Positions 14,877 to 20,793 of a stretch of DNA of 20,890 nucleotides are shown here, in pieces. The stretch's first letter is position 1, and every line of letters starts with the position of its first letter. Source of the DNA: a virus. A program made the translations under genes and the position numbers. Below the pieces are notes generated by a model. The model did no database searches. It was given only the letters and a program-made list of their open reading frames with translations, and had not been told where the DNA came from. Location of the stretch: positions 1-20,890 of IMG/VR virus record IMGVR_UViG_3300033148_000952. One strand, given 5' to 3'.

Positions 14877-15102
14877 TGACTGTGTATTGTTCTCCTTTAA
14901 TTACCATAGTGTAACCTGCTCTTGAATCATAATAGATGGTATCATCTTTCATTATTCTTTTCACATCAGTACCCGGTACAACCACGATACCTTTCTTGTA
15001 TCGGATGTCTTGAGCATCTTTAGCTGAAAGCAGTAGACCTGAATCAGTCTTGATTTCTTCTTTGATTTGACTTATCAAAATGTATTTCCCAATTGGCTTC
15101 AT
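14845..15102 (-). CDS. groES: Co-chaperonin GroES
   Basis: The 85-residue protein has the GroES order: KPIGKYILISQI, a mobile loop ending in a GLLL motif (DSGLLLSAKDAQ), KKGIVVVPGTD, DDTIYYDSRAG, KGEQYTVITENDVVVVE. It is slightly shorter than the bacterial protein (about 97 aa). It would form the heptameric lid for the phage or host GroEL during folding of virion proteins. It follows groEL with one small ORF between and shares 59 nt with that ORF. Its 3' end overlaps the convergent regulator gene by 32 nt. Confidence 0.85.
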   Translation of the reverse strand: MKPIGKYILISQIKEEIKTDSGLLLSAKDAQDIRYKKGIVVVPGTDVKRIMKDDTIYYDSRAGYTMVIKGEQYTVITENDVVVVE

Positions 15103-15202
15103 TGTATCTCTTTCTTATTTGTTTACCTAACTCTTGGTCGTTAGGGTAAAGTTTACATAACATAGTAATATACTCAAATGGTATTTTATCTACATCACTC
15201 AT
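15044..15202 (-). CDS. 52-aa mini-protein nested between groEL and groES
   Basis: The ATG at 15202 immediately follows the groEL stop (TAA ATG) and opens 52 codons starting MSDVDKIPFEYITMLCKLYP. The last 59 nt overlap the start of groES in another frame. The gap has no other use, and the tight junction suggests real, coupled translation. The protein is small, mixed-charge and of unknown function. Because it is translated through the groES start, it may set the level of GroES. Confidence 0.55.
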   Translation of the reverse strand: MSDVDKIPFEYITMLCKLYPNDQELGKQIRKRYNEANWEIHFDKSNQRRNQD

Positions 15203-16786
15203 TTACTTATCTTCATATGTTCTTGCCATTGTTATAATAGCGTTAGTAGATAATAAAGTAATTGCAACCGAGATTGCATTCTGTAATGCAGACCTTGTTA
15301 CTTTCAATGGGTCTATAATTCCCATCTCATATAAGTCTCCATACTCCTGAGTCTTTACATTCATACCCCAAGCAAAGTCTGCGTATCTATCTTTGATGGT
15401 ATGAGGTTCCTCTTGTATTCCTGCGTTCAACCATATTTGTTTTAAAGGAGCTTGTAAAGCTTCTTTTAAAATTTTTTTTGCAGGTGTATCAGCAGGTATA
15501 TCTTTTGCTAACTTATATAATGCAACTCCACCACCGGGTAGTATACCTTCTTCCAAAGCAGACTTCACTGCACATACTGCATCATCCACTCTATCGTAAA
15601 GTTCTTTTTGTTCTAAGTCAGTTTTACCACCAACATATATAACTCCAATACCTCCATTCAAAGATGCAATCCTTTTTGATATAAACTCTTTGTCTTCTTT
15701 ACTATTAGAATTGTCTTGAGCTTTCTTTAGCTCAGAAACTCTTTTAGATATCTCTGTAGAGTTTTTGTTCTCTTCATCTTTGATGACAACAGTTGAGTCA
15801 CGACTAACTATCAACTTAGCACAATGACCCAAATCATCAGTTGTCATCAAGCTCAAATCATCTCCTGTCTTCTCACTAAAGTATGTTGCTCCTACACTAA
15901 CTGCGATATCTTGCATCAACTCGTGTTGCTTGTATCCGAATGAAGGTGGACCTATTACACATATCTTTAGGTTGTTCTTCATTACATTCGCTGCTAATGT
16001 ATTTACTACATTCCTTTCTACAGGTGCGATAATTAATAATCTCTTGTTATCCTGTATCACAGGTTTCAATACGTTTTCTATATTTAGGATGTTCTCAATC
16101 GGTGCATCACTTACAAGAACGTAAGCATCTTCTAATACACACTCATCCTTCTTTTGGTCATTGACAAATAGTGGAGACTCATATCCTCTATCTATCTTTA
16201 ATCCTGTAGTAGACTCAAAGTAAGTCTCAGAACTTTGTGACCTGTCTACTGCAACTATACCATCTTTACCGACTGCCTTGTATACATCTGCTATTATCTT
16301 TCCAAGCTCTGCATCGTTGTTGGCTGAGATGGTTGCTACATCCTTAAGCTTCTTGTTTGTTACTTTGGTTGACTTCTTCTTAAGACTATCAACTATCTTC
16401 TCTGACTCATACTTGAGTCCTCTAAGTATCTGTGTCTTATTCTTGTCTAAATCTTTTCCTGCGTTGACTAACGCTTCTGTGAGAACTATTGCAGTTGTCG
16501 TTCCATCTCCTGCTTCGGTTGCAGTCTTGTCGGCTGCCCTCTTCATAATGTTTACTGCTAAGTGTTCTGTTGGGTCCAATAGTGAAACGGCTTTGGCAAC
16601 TGTTACTCCATCTTTGGTAACTGTCATTCCGTGTGTGTGTTCATTGGATTCTATTAAGACTGTTTGACCTTCCGGTCCTAATGTAGACTTAACTGCTGAT
16701 GATATTTTTTCTATTCCCTTGTAGAGCTTATCCCTACCTTCCTCATCGAACATTAAGTTCTTTGGTGTGTAACCTAAATTTGACAT
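15203..16786 (-). CDS. groEL: Chaperonin GroEL (phage-encoded)
   Basis: This full-length 527-residue group I chaperonin has TLGPEG (35-40), TKDGVTVA (57-64), the ATP motif GDGTTTA (93-99), the catalytic Asp equivalent D402 (RVDDAV), and GILPGGGVALYK near 414-425. It would assemble into a tetradecamer that folds proteins in the cytoplasm with GroES. The C-terminus ends ARTYEDK without the GGM-repeat tail of bacterial GroEL. The sequence is strongly diverged from typical bacterial proteins, for example MTVTKDGVTV preceded by an NEHTHG segment. This argues for a long viral history rather than recent host capture. A TATCTTTG box lies upstream. Confidence 0.95.
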   Translation of the reverse strand: MSNLGYTPKNLMFDEEGRDKLYKGIEKISSAVKSTLGPEGQTVLIESNEHTHGMTVTKDGVTVAKAVSLLDPTEHLAVNIMKRAADKTATEAGDGTTTAIVLTEALVNAGKDLDKNKTQILRGLKYESEKIVDSLKKKSTKVTNKKLKDVATISANNDAELGKIIADVYKAVGKDGIVAVDRSQSSETYFESTTGLKIDRGYESPLFVNDQKKDECVLEDAYVLVSDAPIENILNIENVLKPVIQDNKRLLIIAPVERNVVNTLAANVMKNNLKICVIGPPSFGYKQHELMQDIAVSVGATYFSEKTGDDLSLMTTDDLGHCAKLIVSRDSTVVIKDEENKNSTEISKRVSELKKAQDNSNSKEDKEFISKRIASLNGGIGVIYVGGKTDLEQKELYDRVDDAVCAVKSALEEGILPGGGVALYKLAKDIPADTPAKKILKEALQAPLKQIWLNAGIQEEPHTIKDRYADFAWGMNVKTQEYGDLYEMGIIDPLKVTRSALQNAISVAITLLSTNAIITMARTYEDK

Positions 16787-16809
16787 ATGTGATTTAATTT
16801 GATTTTAAA

Positions 16810-16817
16810 CAAAGATA
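16810..16817 (-). promoter_or_regulatory. Candidate groEL -7 box (TATCTTTG)
   Basis: It matches TAnnTTTG on the minus strand, 23 nt before the groEL ATG, and is identical to the boxes at 10385 and 12533. It sits 13 nt from an opposite box for the nuclease gene, so the two promoters overlap in their upstream elements. Confidence 0.55.
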
Positions 16818-16830
16818 ATAAAATATAGTT

Positions 16831-16838
16831 TAACTTTG
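16831..16838 (+). promoter_or_regulatory. Candidate -7 box (TAACTTTG) for the rightward nuclease gene
   Basis: It ends 4 nt before the ATG at 16843. Bacteroidota transcripts start about 7 nt after this box, so the mRNA would be leaderless or nearly so. No -33 element is seen at 17-23 nt; the nearest TTTG is about 29 nt upstream. Confidence 0.45.
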
Positions 16839-16842
16839 GTTT

Positions 16843-17187
16843 ATGGATTACAATTCTGATTTTAAGTTTGACCTATGTGTCGGTCAGCTTGAAGAAAAAG
16901 AGTTAGGTAACTTACTTAGTAATAAAACTATTGAAGTTAAGACAGACCTAAGAGCAATCAAGACCGGTAATGTTTTTATAGAATACTATAGCCGAAACAA
17001 ACCGAGTGGTATCAGTACCTCACAAGCAGATTACTATTGCATTGTATTCAACGAATCATTTCACTTTATTAAAACCTCAGTCCTCAAATCAAGATGCAGA
17101 AAGTATATAGGTACTAATCGTGATGTACTTGGTGGAGATAATCAAACATCTAAAGGTATACTATTACCTATAAAAGAACTTTTATAA
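16843..17187 (+). CDS. PD-(D/E)XK-like endonuclease candidate
   Basis: The 114-residue protein has FDLCVGQLEEKELGNLL, then the core IEVKTD (E31, K33), then GNVFIEYYSRNKPSGISTSQ and ADYYCIVF. This order (acidic residue, E-x-K, G..iEy, PSGI..t.ADyy) is the pattern of small restriction-like nucleases common in marine phages. Possible roles include host DNA degradation, recombination or genome processing. It is transcribed away from groEL from an adjacent promoter. The catalytic assignment is by motif only. Confidence 0.68.
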   Translation: MDYNSDFKFDLCVGQLEEKELGNLLSNKTIEVKTDLRAIKTGNVFIEYYSRNKPSGISTSQADYYCIVFNESFHFIKTSVLKSRCRKYIGTNRDVLGGDNQTSKGILLPIKELL

Positions 17188-17230
17188 TTCTTGTCTAAAT
17201 GTTGGAATGTTGCTTTTCGCCCTCTCTATA

Positions 17231-17253
17231 CTACTACTACTACTACTACTACT
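17231..17253. repeat. (CTA)n trinucleotide microsatellite
   Basis: Seven full CTA units plus CT run uninterrupted in noncoding DNA, about 44 nt after the nuclease stop. The length is likely to vary between relatives by slippage. Confidence 0.9.
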
Positions 17254-17390
17254 TTATTATATTACTATCTATGATAGAATATTTTTAACATAATCAACAT
17301 TAAAGAAATAATAGACTGATAATCAATAAGTTATAAAAAATAAATTAACACTAAAACTAACATCACTGTGTCGAAAATAAACATATAGGT

Positions 17391-17418
17391 AAAAAAAAAG
17401 AGGAACCTTAGTTCCCCT
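17391..17418 (-). terminator. Intrinsic terminator for the 64-aa gene
   Basis: On the minus strand AGGGGAAC and GTTCCTCT form an 8-bp stem (one G-U pair) around a TAAG loop, followed by a run of nine or more T residues. It lies 33 nt after the stop at 17452. Confidence 0.8.
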
Positions 17419-17451
17419 TTCCCCACATACAATCAACTAAAATTAAATCAA

Positions 17452-17646
17452 CTACAATCTATAGAAGTTTTTTCTACCCTCTGCAAGTTCAATCCCATCA
17501 GCAATCATATCAACTTTCTTAGCTCTATGCATAGTTTTTCTGATTCGTGCTGCACGTTCAATTCCTGATACACCGGGTTCTCTATCGTTTACGAGTCTTC
17601 CGTTCTTAACGTCAAGTCCTCCCATACTTTTAAATTTCATCTTCAT
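17452..17646 (-). CDS. 64-aa basic protein as a one-gene unit
   Basis: The protein starts MKMKFKSMGGLDVKNGRLVN and contains GIERAARIRKTMHRAKKVDM, which may be a helical basic segment. No family is recognised. It has its own TATATTTG box 20 nt upstream and a strong terminator 33 nt downstream, so it is probably transcribed alone in the control region. A regulatory or nucleic-acid-binding role is possible from position and charge. Confidence 0.62.
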   Translation of the reverse strand: MKMKFKSMGGLDVKNGRLVNDREPGVSGIERAARIRKTMHRAKKVDMIADGIELAEGRKNFYRL

Positions 17647-17666
17647 AGCAATTCTGTTTAGTATTA

Positions 17667-17674
17667 CAAATATA
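17667..17674 (-). promoter_or_regulatory. Candidate -7 box (TATATTTG) for the 64-aa gene
   Basis: It matches TAnnTTTG on the minus strand, ending 20 nt before the ATG at 17646. No -33 element was found. Confidence 0.45.
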
Positions 17675-17819
17675 CAAAAATTATTAGATACCTATACTGT
17701 TTGGGTTCTATGCCGTGCCACGCTGACCGGACCCCTACCGAAACCGATTTTTTTTTGAGGGGGTGGGGGTACCTTTTCACTGACCTCATCAGATTTTTTT
17801 AGCTTTTTTCTACAGGCAT

Positions 17820-17937
17820 CCTGTCTACCTGTTGACCTGTTGACCTCTGCTCCTGTTGTCCTGTTGTTGTTCCTGTTGTTGTTCCCTCGTTCCTTCCCCT
17901 GTTCCCTGTATCCTTCCCCTGTTCCCTGTGTCCTTGA
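17820..17937. repeat. CCTGTT iteron-like tandem array
   Basis: CCTGTY hexamers start at 17820, 17828, 17836, 17852, 17860, 17872, 17898 and 17918, with a degenerate CCTCTG at 17844. The first units are spaced 8 nt, then 12 nt (CCTGTTGTTGTT twice), then 20 nt (two near-identical 20-mers). One strand is nearly pure pyrimidine in places. The surrounding segment 17690-17943 is clearly more GC-rich than the rest and includes a T9 run and GAGGGGGTGGGGGTACC. It resembles an origin or regulator-binding array. Periods of 8 and 20 argue against coding. Confidence 0.75.
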
Positions 17938-17943
17938 AGACAC
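17928..17943 (-). repeat. 16-base hairpin repeat, variant copy at the array edge
   Basis: The minus strand reads GTGTCTTCAAGGACAC, one base from the other copies. The change keeps pairing in minus-strand RNA (G-U) but breaks it in plus-strand RNA (C-A), which favours a minus-strand transcript. It overlaps the last 20-nt unit of the array. Confidence 0.75.
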
Positions 17944-18118
17944 TAACGTATTAAACTAATACTTGTTAAACTATTTACACAAGCAAAGACTTGCGTTAAC
18001 CTCTCAACGAAAAAAAAGAACCTAAAACAATTCGTAGTATTTACAGGAGTAATAGAAAAAAAATGCACATTGATTGAAACTTTTTTGTCAAAACATTAGT
18101 ATTATTAAATAATTAGAC

Positions 18119-18126
18119 TAAATTTG
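18119..18126 (+). promoter_or_regulatory. Candidate early-block -7 box (TAAATTTG)
   Basis: It matches TAnnTTTG on the plus strand in the leader of the rightward block. The predicted start of transcription is close to 18133. The rest of 17944-18221 is AT-rich, with a GTATTA/TAATAC inverted repeat at 17948-17962, TTAAACTA direct repeats at 17951 and 17966, and no other recognised element. Confidence 0.5.
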
Positions 18127-18134
18127 TACCAACA

Positions 18135-18215
18135 ATGAGAGAGAAAGAGACACATAAAACACATAACTGCTTGATTATCAATCATTTAACACTATTATTA
18201 ACTAAATTAAATTAA
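18135..18215 (+). CDS. Possible 26-aa leader peptide
   Basis: An ATG at 18135, about where the transcript should begin, opens 26 codons (MREKETHKTHNCLIINHLTL, then LLTKLN) and stops 6 nt before the 213-aa gene. It could be a leaderless upstream ORF that couples translation to that gene. There is no homology evidence and it may be chance. Confidence 0.25.
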   Translation: MREKETHKTHNCLIINHLTLLLTKLN

Positions 18216-18221
18216 ATTATT

Positions 18222-18863
18222 ATGAGTTTATTAACGATTGAACAGAATTTTTTGAATTTACCACAGGTAAAAGATGCGTTAAACCTTACTGAAGTAAAAC
18301 GTACACAGAGGAACATTAACAATGCACACAAGTCCAAGTTTAACCATACGATGAAGTTGACTGCTTTAATCAAGTCAGCCGTAGAATGGTTCGAGTCAGA
18401 GGATGGTAAAGATGCTTTAAGAGAAGAGGGAATAGAATGGAATAAGGAAGACTTCGGTAAGAAAGTATTCGGTTATCAGAAGTCATTCTTCTACAAGCTA
18501 ATCAAAGTATCTAATCTTGATGAGAGAATAGTTGATGCTTTCAACAGAAAATGCGATGAGATTGGAACAGATGCTAACAGAAGTATTGCAGGTTTACTTG
18601 AGTTTTCAAGAGATATTGACCTTGATAACCTTGAAGTATCAGAGGATGCTACAGAGGAAGAAATCACTGAAGCAGAGAATGAAGCAATTGAGTCAGCATC
18701 TGTAGAACAGGAAAGAACAAATTACCTGTTTGTGATGACCTACAAAAATCCTGATGGCAATAACCTGTCAATCAGAATTGATGAGGATGGTAATGTTTCA
18801 GGTAATAACCTTGAGGAAGTAGCTAATGCAATCACTTTCTTACAAAATGCAATTAACGGATAA
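18222..18863 (+). CDS. First gene of the rightward block, 213-aa protein of unknown function
   Basis: The N-terminal half is helical and basic, with KSKFNHTMKLTALIKSAVEW and FGKKVFGYQKSFFYKLIKVS, the latter resembling a DNA-binding or replication-control helix pair. A Glu-rich linker (EDATEEEITEAENEAIESAS) joins a small beta domain (NYLFVMTYKNPDGNNLSIRI) ending in helix LEEVANAITFLQNAING. I do not recognise a family. Position directly after the iteron region and the main rightward promoter suggests an early regulator or replication protein. It uses an A/T-rich leader with no Shine-Dalgarno. Confidence 0.8.
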   Translation: MSLLTIEQNFLNLPQVKDALNLTEVKRTQRNINNAHKSKFNHTMKLTALIKSAVEWFESEDGKDALREEGIEWNKEDFGKKVFGYQKSFFYKLIKVSNLDERIVDAFNRKCDEIGTDANRSIAGLLEFSRDIDLDNLEVSEDATEEEITEAENEAIESASVEQERTNYLFVMTYKNPDGNNLSIRIDEDGNVSGNNLEEVANAITFLQNAING

Positions 18864-18880
18864 ATTAAATTAATAACAGG

Positions 18881-18902
18881 GTAGTGTCTTCAAAGACACT
18901 AC
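18881..18902 (+). repeat. Extended hairpin repeat before the amidoligase-like gene
   Basis: The 16-base core GTGTCTTCAAAGACAC is lengthened here to 10-bp arms (GTAGTGTCTT and AAGACACTAC) around CA. It lies 18 nt upstream of the ATG at 18921 and 17 nt after the preceding stop. No T-run follows, so a terminator is unlikely; the downstream sequence is A-rich. Confidence 0.88.
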
Positions 18903-18920
18903 TCAAAACCAAAAAAAGAT

Positions 18921-19904
18921 ATGGAAAACACAAGATTCAATACAGCGACAGAGACAGGATTAACTTACGTTAACGATGACAACAGAGAGAGAGGAATGGT
19001 TCAAGGATACCACAGAAAGCCATCGCCAAGAGATTTATCAAAAGGAGCAAAGTCTTCAGATATTGCTAACTTGAAAAGTCCAAGCAAGAGGAACCTTATT
19101 GACTTGGGGAATGGGGATTATGACTCTAAATTTACTATCGGATTTGAAGTTGAGAAGAACAGACTTTCAAGAGGAGCAGTTAAGCAGTATCCATTGTTCT
19201 GTGGATTCGAGAGAGATTCTTCTTGTGGATTTGAAGCAGTGACTAACATCTTACCATTGCTACCATCAGGACAATGGAGAAACAAAGTATTCTCTATGAT
19301 GCACGATGCTAAGAGAATTATTGAGGATTCTTCAAGTCCATCAGATATGAGATGTGGTGGTCATATCACAATAGCTTGTGAGGGGATGACAGGTCAAGAA
19401 TTGCTTGAAGCAATCAGAGTAAATAGTGGAATTATCTTTGCTCTATTCAGAAAGAGACTTCAAAACTACTACTGCAAGAGAAACCTGTTTCTTGAGAATA
19501 CTGACCTTGTTGATGTGGTTCACGAATACCATTCTCACAAATTTGCTACTGCTTTAGTGAAAGGTAACTGCGTTGAGTTTAGACTTGTTTCAAGGTTCCA
19601 ATCAGTTAAGCAAATGATGAGAAGATATGAGTTATTCTATGAGTTACTTGACTTCTCAATCAATAAGCCAAATGGCTCTGTAGCATCTTTCCTTAAGAAA
19701 GTTACACCAATCATCAAGTCTATGTATAGTGGCGATATGGACAAGACAAATGAGATTCTTGACTTAGGGAAAGCATTCTCTAAAATGATTAAGGACAAGA
19801 AAATCAACAGACAAGTTATTGAGTTTGTTGACATCCACAGGAACCTTGATGCTGAGACCTACTACGACAGAGACCTCAACAGAAATGGTTACAGAGCAAT
19901 CTAA
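18921..19904 (+). CDS. Amidoligase-like enzyme (COOH-NH2 ligase superfamily)
   Basis: The 327-residue protein carries motifs of the predicted phage amidoligases (Amidoligase_2 type, glutamine-synthetase-like fold). They are GFEVE at 74-78, D99..G103.E105 (RDSSCGFEAVTN), CGGHITI at 145-151, and VEFR at 218-221. These would bind ATP-Mg and join a carboxylate to an amine, making peptide-like bonds on an unknown substrate. Length is typical. A long N-terminal segment (about 1-70) is polar and may be disordered. It is preceded by the extended hairpin repeat and followed by another stem-loop. Early-block placement suggests action on host or phage components soon after infection, which is inference. 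Confidence 0.65.
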   Translation: MENTRFNTATETGLTYVNDDNRERGMVQGYHRKPSPRDLSKGAKSSDIANLKSPSKRNLIDLGNGDYDSKFTIGFEVEKNRLSRGAVKQYPLFCGFERDSSCGFEAVTNILPLLPSGQWRNKVFSMMHDAKRIIEDSSSPSDMRCGGHITIACEGMTGQELLEAIRVNSGIIFALFRKRLQNYYCKRNLFLENTDLVDVVHEYHSHKFATALVKGNCVEFRLVSRFQSVKQMMRRYELFYELLDFSINKPNGSVASFLKKVTPIIKSMYSGDMDKTNEILDLGKAFSKMIKDKKINRQVIEFVDIHRNLDAETYYDRDLNRNGYRAI

Positions 19905-19925
19905 ACCATAACTAAACCACAGATA

Positions 19926-19949
19926 CCTCACTTCAGAAACGGAGTGAGG
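19926..19949 (+). terminator. Stem-loop after the amidoligase-like gene
   Basis: CCTCACTTC and GGAGTGAGG form a 9-bp stem (one G-U pair) around AGAAAC, 21 nt after the stop. Only ATTTGG follows, so it may be a weak terminator, a 3' stabiliser or an RNA-processing site. Confidence 0.4.
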
Positions 19950-19977
19950 ATTTGGTGGTAGAAACAATTACTAATCA

Positions 19978-19993
19978 GTGTCTTCAAAGACAC
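19978..19993 (+). repeat. 16-base hairpin repeat before the lipoprotein gene
   Basis: A perfect GTGTCTTCAAAGACAC lies 15 nt before the ATG at 20009. It shares 5' (TAATCA) and 3' (ACAAA) flanks with the copy at 20479, indicating duplication of a larger element. Confidence 0.9.
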
Positions 19994-20008
19994 ACAAAGC
20001 AAAAAATT

Positions 20009-20284
20009 ATGAAACATTTACCAAGTATCCTTTTAGTTTGTACAGTCGCAATAGGTTGTATAGGTAAACACCAAGCATTAAAGACAGACTTCATTGAAGC
20101 AGAACCTCAACAGGTTGACCAAGAAATCAGAATGGCTACTGCCATTGATAACCTACAGGATGCAATGACTTGGATGAGAGAAGACATTCAGCAAGGTAGA
20201 ATAGATGCTGATTTAGGCAACATCTACATTGACAATATGAATGAAGCAGAAGACTTATTAATTGAATACATTAAAAACAAATAG
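20009..20284 (+). CDS. Small lipoprotein candidate
   Basis: From the ATG at 20009 the 91-residue product starts MKHLPSILLVCTVAIGCIGK, with a short basic N-terminus, a hydrophobic core and AIGC as a near-consensus lipobox (Ala rather than Leu at -3). The rest is acidic and helical (MATAIDNLQDAMTWMREDIQ). An earlier in-frame start at 19952 would translate the hairpin as CLQRH and is rejected. Phage lipoproteins can block superinfection or modify the envelope; that role is only a possibility here. Confidence 0.65.
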   Translation: MKHLPSILLVCTVAIGCIGKHQALKTDFIEAEPQQVDQEIRMATAIDNLQDAMTWMREDIQQGRIDADLGNIYIDNMNEAEDLLIEYIKNK

Positions 20285-20288
20285 AGTT

Positions 20289-20468
20289 ATGAAAGATTGG
20301 AAAGATAAATTGAAAGACCAAGTTACATACAAGATAGACTTCAAAAGTAAGTATGGTAACTACTCAAGTTTTGAGAAAACCTTTAACGACAATAGACACT
20401 TTGAAAATTGGTGGAACTATATGCACAAGCAAGGTCATAAGATAATCGGAGAAACACAAATAAAATAA
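20289..20468 (+). CDS. 59-aa protein, function unknown
   Basis: The ATG at 20289, 4 nt after the preceding stop, gives MKDWKDKLKDQVTYKIDFKS, then aromatic-rich FENWWNYMHKQGHKIIGETQ. An upstream in-frame start at 20262 would overlap the lipoprotein gene and is less likely. No family is recognised. It ends 10 nt before the next hairpin repeat. Confidence 0.6.
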   Translation: MKDWKDKLKDQVTYKIDFKSKYGNYSSFEKTFNDNRHFENWWNYMHKQGHKIIGETQIK

Positions 20469-20478
20469 TTATTAATCA

Positions 20479-20494
20479 GTGTCTTCAAAGACAC
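20479..20494 (+). repeat. 16-base hairpin repeat before the 62-aa gene
   Basis: A perfect GTGTCTTCAAAGACAC lies 15 nt before the ATG at 20510, the same spacing as the copy before 20009. Confidence 0.9.
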
Positions 20495-20509
20495 ACAAAT
20501 ACAAATCAA

Positions 20510-20698
20510 ATGAGTGATATAAACGGAATAATACCAAGAAGAAAATTATCAGATGTAATCGAAGACTTAAAGCTAATAGCAGATGAGTTTAAGTTAAAGT
20601 TGAATAGGGTTGATGACTTCAGTCAGGCAGTAAAGATACTTGACACAAGAGAGATGCTAAGAGTTGACCATTTAAAAGATTACAATGAGAAGAAATAG
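20510..20698 (+). CDS. 62-aa early protein, function unknown
   Basis: The product starts MSDINGIIPRRKLSDVIEDL and is mostly helical (IADEFKLKLNRVDDFSQAVK). No motif or family is recognised. It has the hairpin repeat in its leader and overlaps the next mini-gene by 14 nt. Confidence 0.65.
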   Translation: MSDINGIIPRRKLSDVIEDLKLIADEFKLKLNRVDDFSQAVKILDTREMLRVDHLKDYNEKK

Positions 20699-20786
20699 CA
20701 AGACAAGTAGAATAGCATTAGCGATTGGGGTAATTAACCTCATCGTTAATGCACTAATAATCGTAGCACTAATATTAATTAAATAA
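20685..20786 (+). CDS. 33-aa single-span membrane mini-protein
   Basis: The ATG at 20685 gives a basic N-terminus (MRRNSKTSR) and one hydrophobic segment to the end (IALAIGVINLIVNALIIVAL). It overlaps the preceding gene by 14 nt. Such small membrane proteins in early phage regions often target host envelope functions, but no family is recognised. Confidence 0.5.
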   Translation: MRRNSKTSRIALAIGVINLIVNALIIVALILIK

Positions 20787-20793
20787 AAATAAA

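Larger units (their letters stand above)
17188..17451. other. Intergenic region with no convincing gene
   Basis: This 264-nt AT-rich gap separates the rightward nuclease from the leftward 64-aa gene. It holds a CTA microsatellite and a leftward terminator, both listed separately. Short frames on both strands have no supported start. No tRNA or riboswitch was recognised. Confidence 0.6.

Noticed and set aside
17692-17943. 83-codon open frame on the minus strand through the GC-rich array
   Set aside because: It starts with GTG inside the hairpin repeat. Its sequence is low-complexity (Gly, Arg, Asn, Thr), and the underlying DNA repeats have periods of 8, 12 and 20 nt that do not fit coding selection. 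It is kept as a repeat region instead.
17820-17943. CRISPR array
   Set aside because: Repeat units are 6-20 nt with no regular 30-40 nt spacers and no cas genes.
18881-18902. Hairpin repeat as an intrinsic terminator
   Set aside because: No T-run follows any of the three early copies, and the downstream sequence is A-rich and leads into a start codon at fixed distance.
19952-20008. N-terminal extension of the lipoprotein candidate
   Set aside because: It would translate the 16-base hairpin and bury the signal peptide. The ATG at 20009 gives a normal signal sequence.
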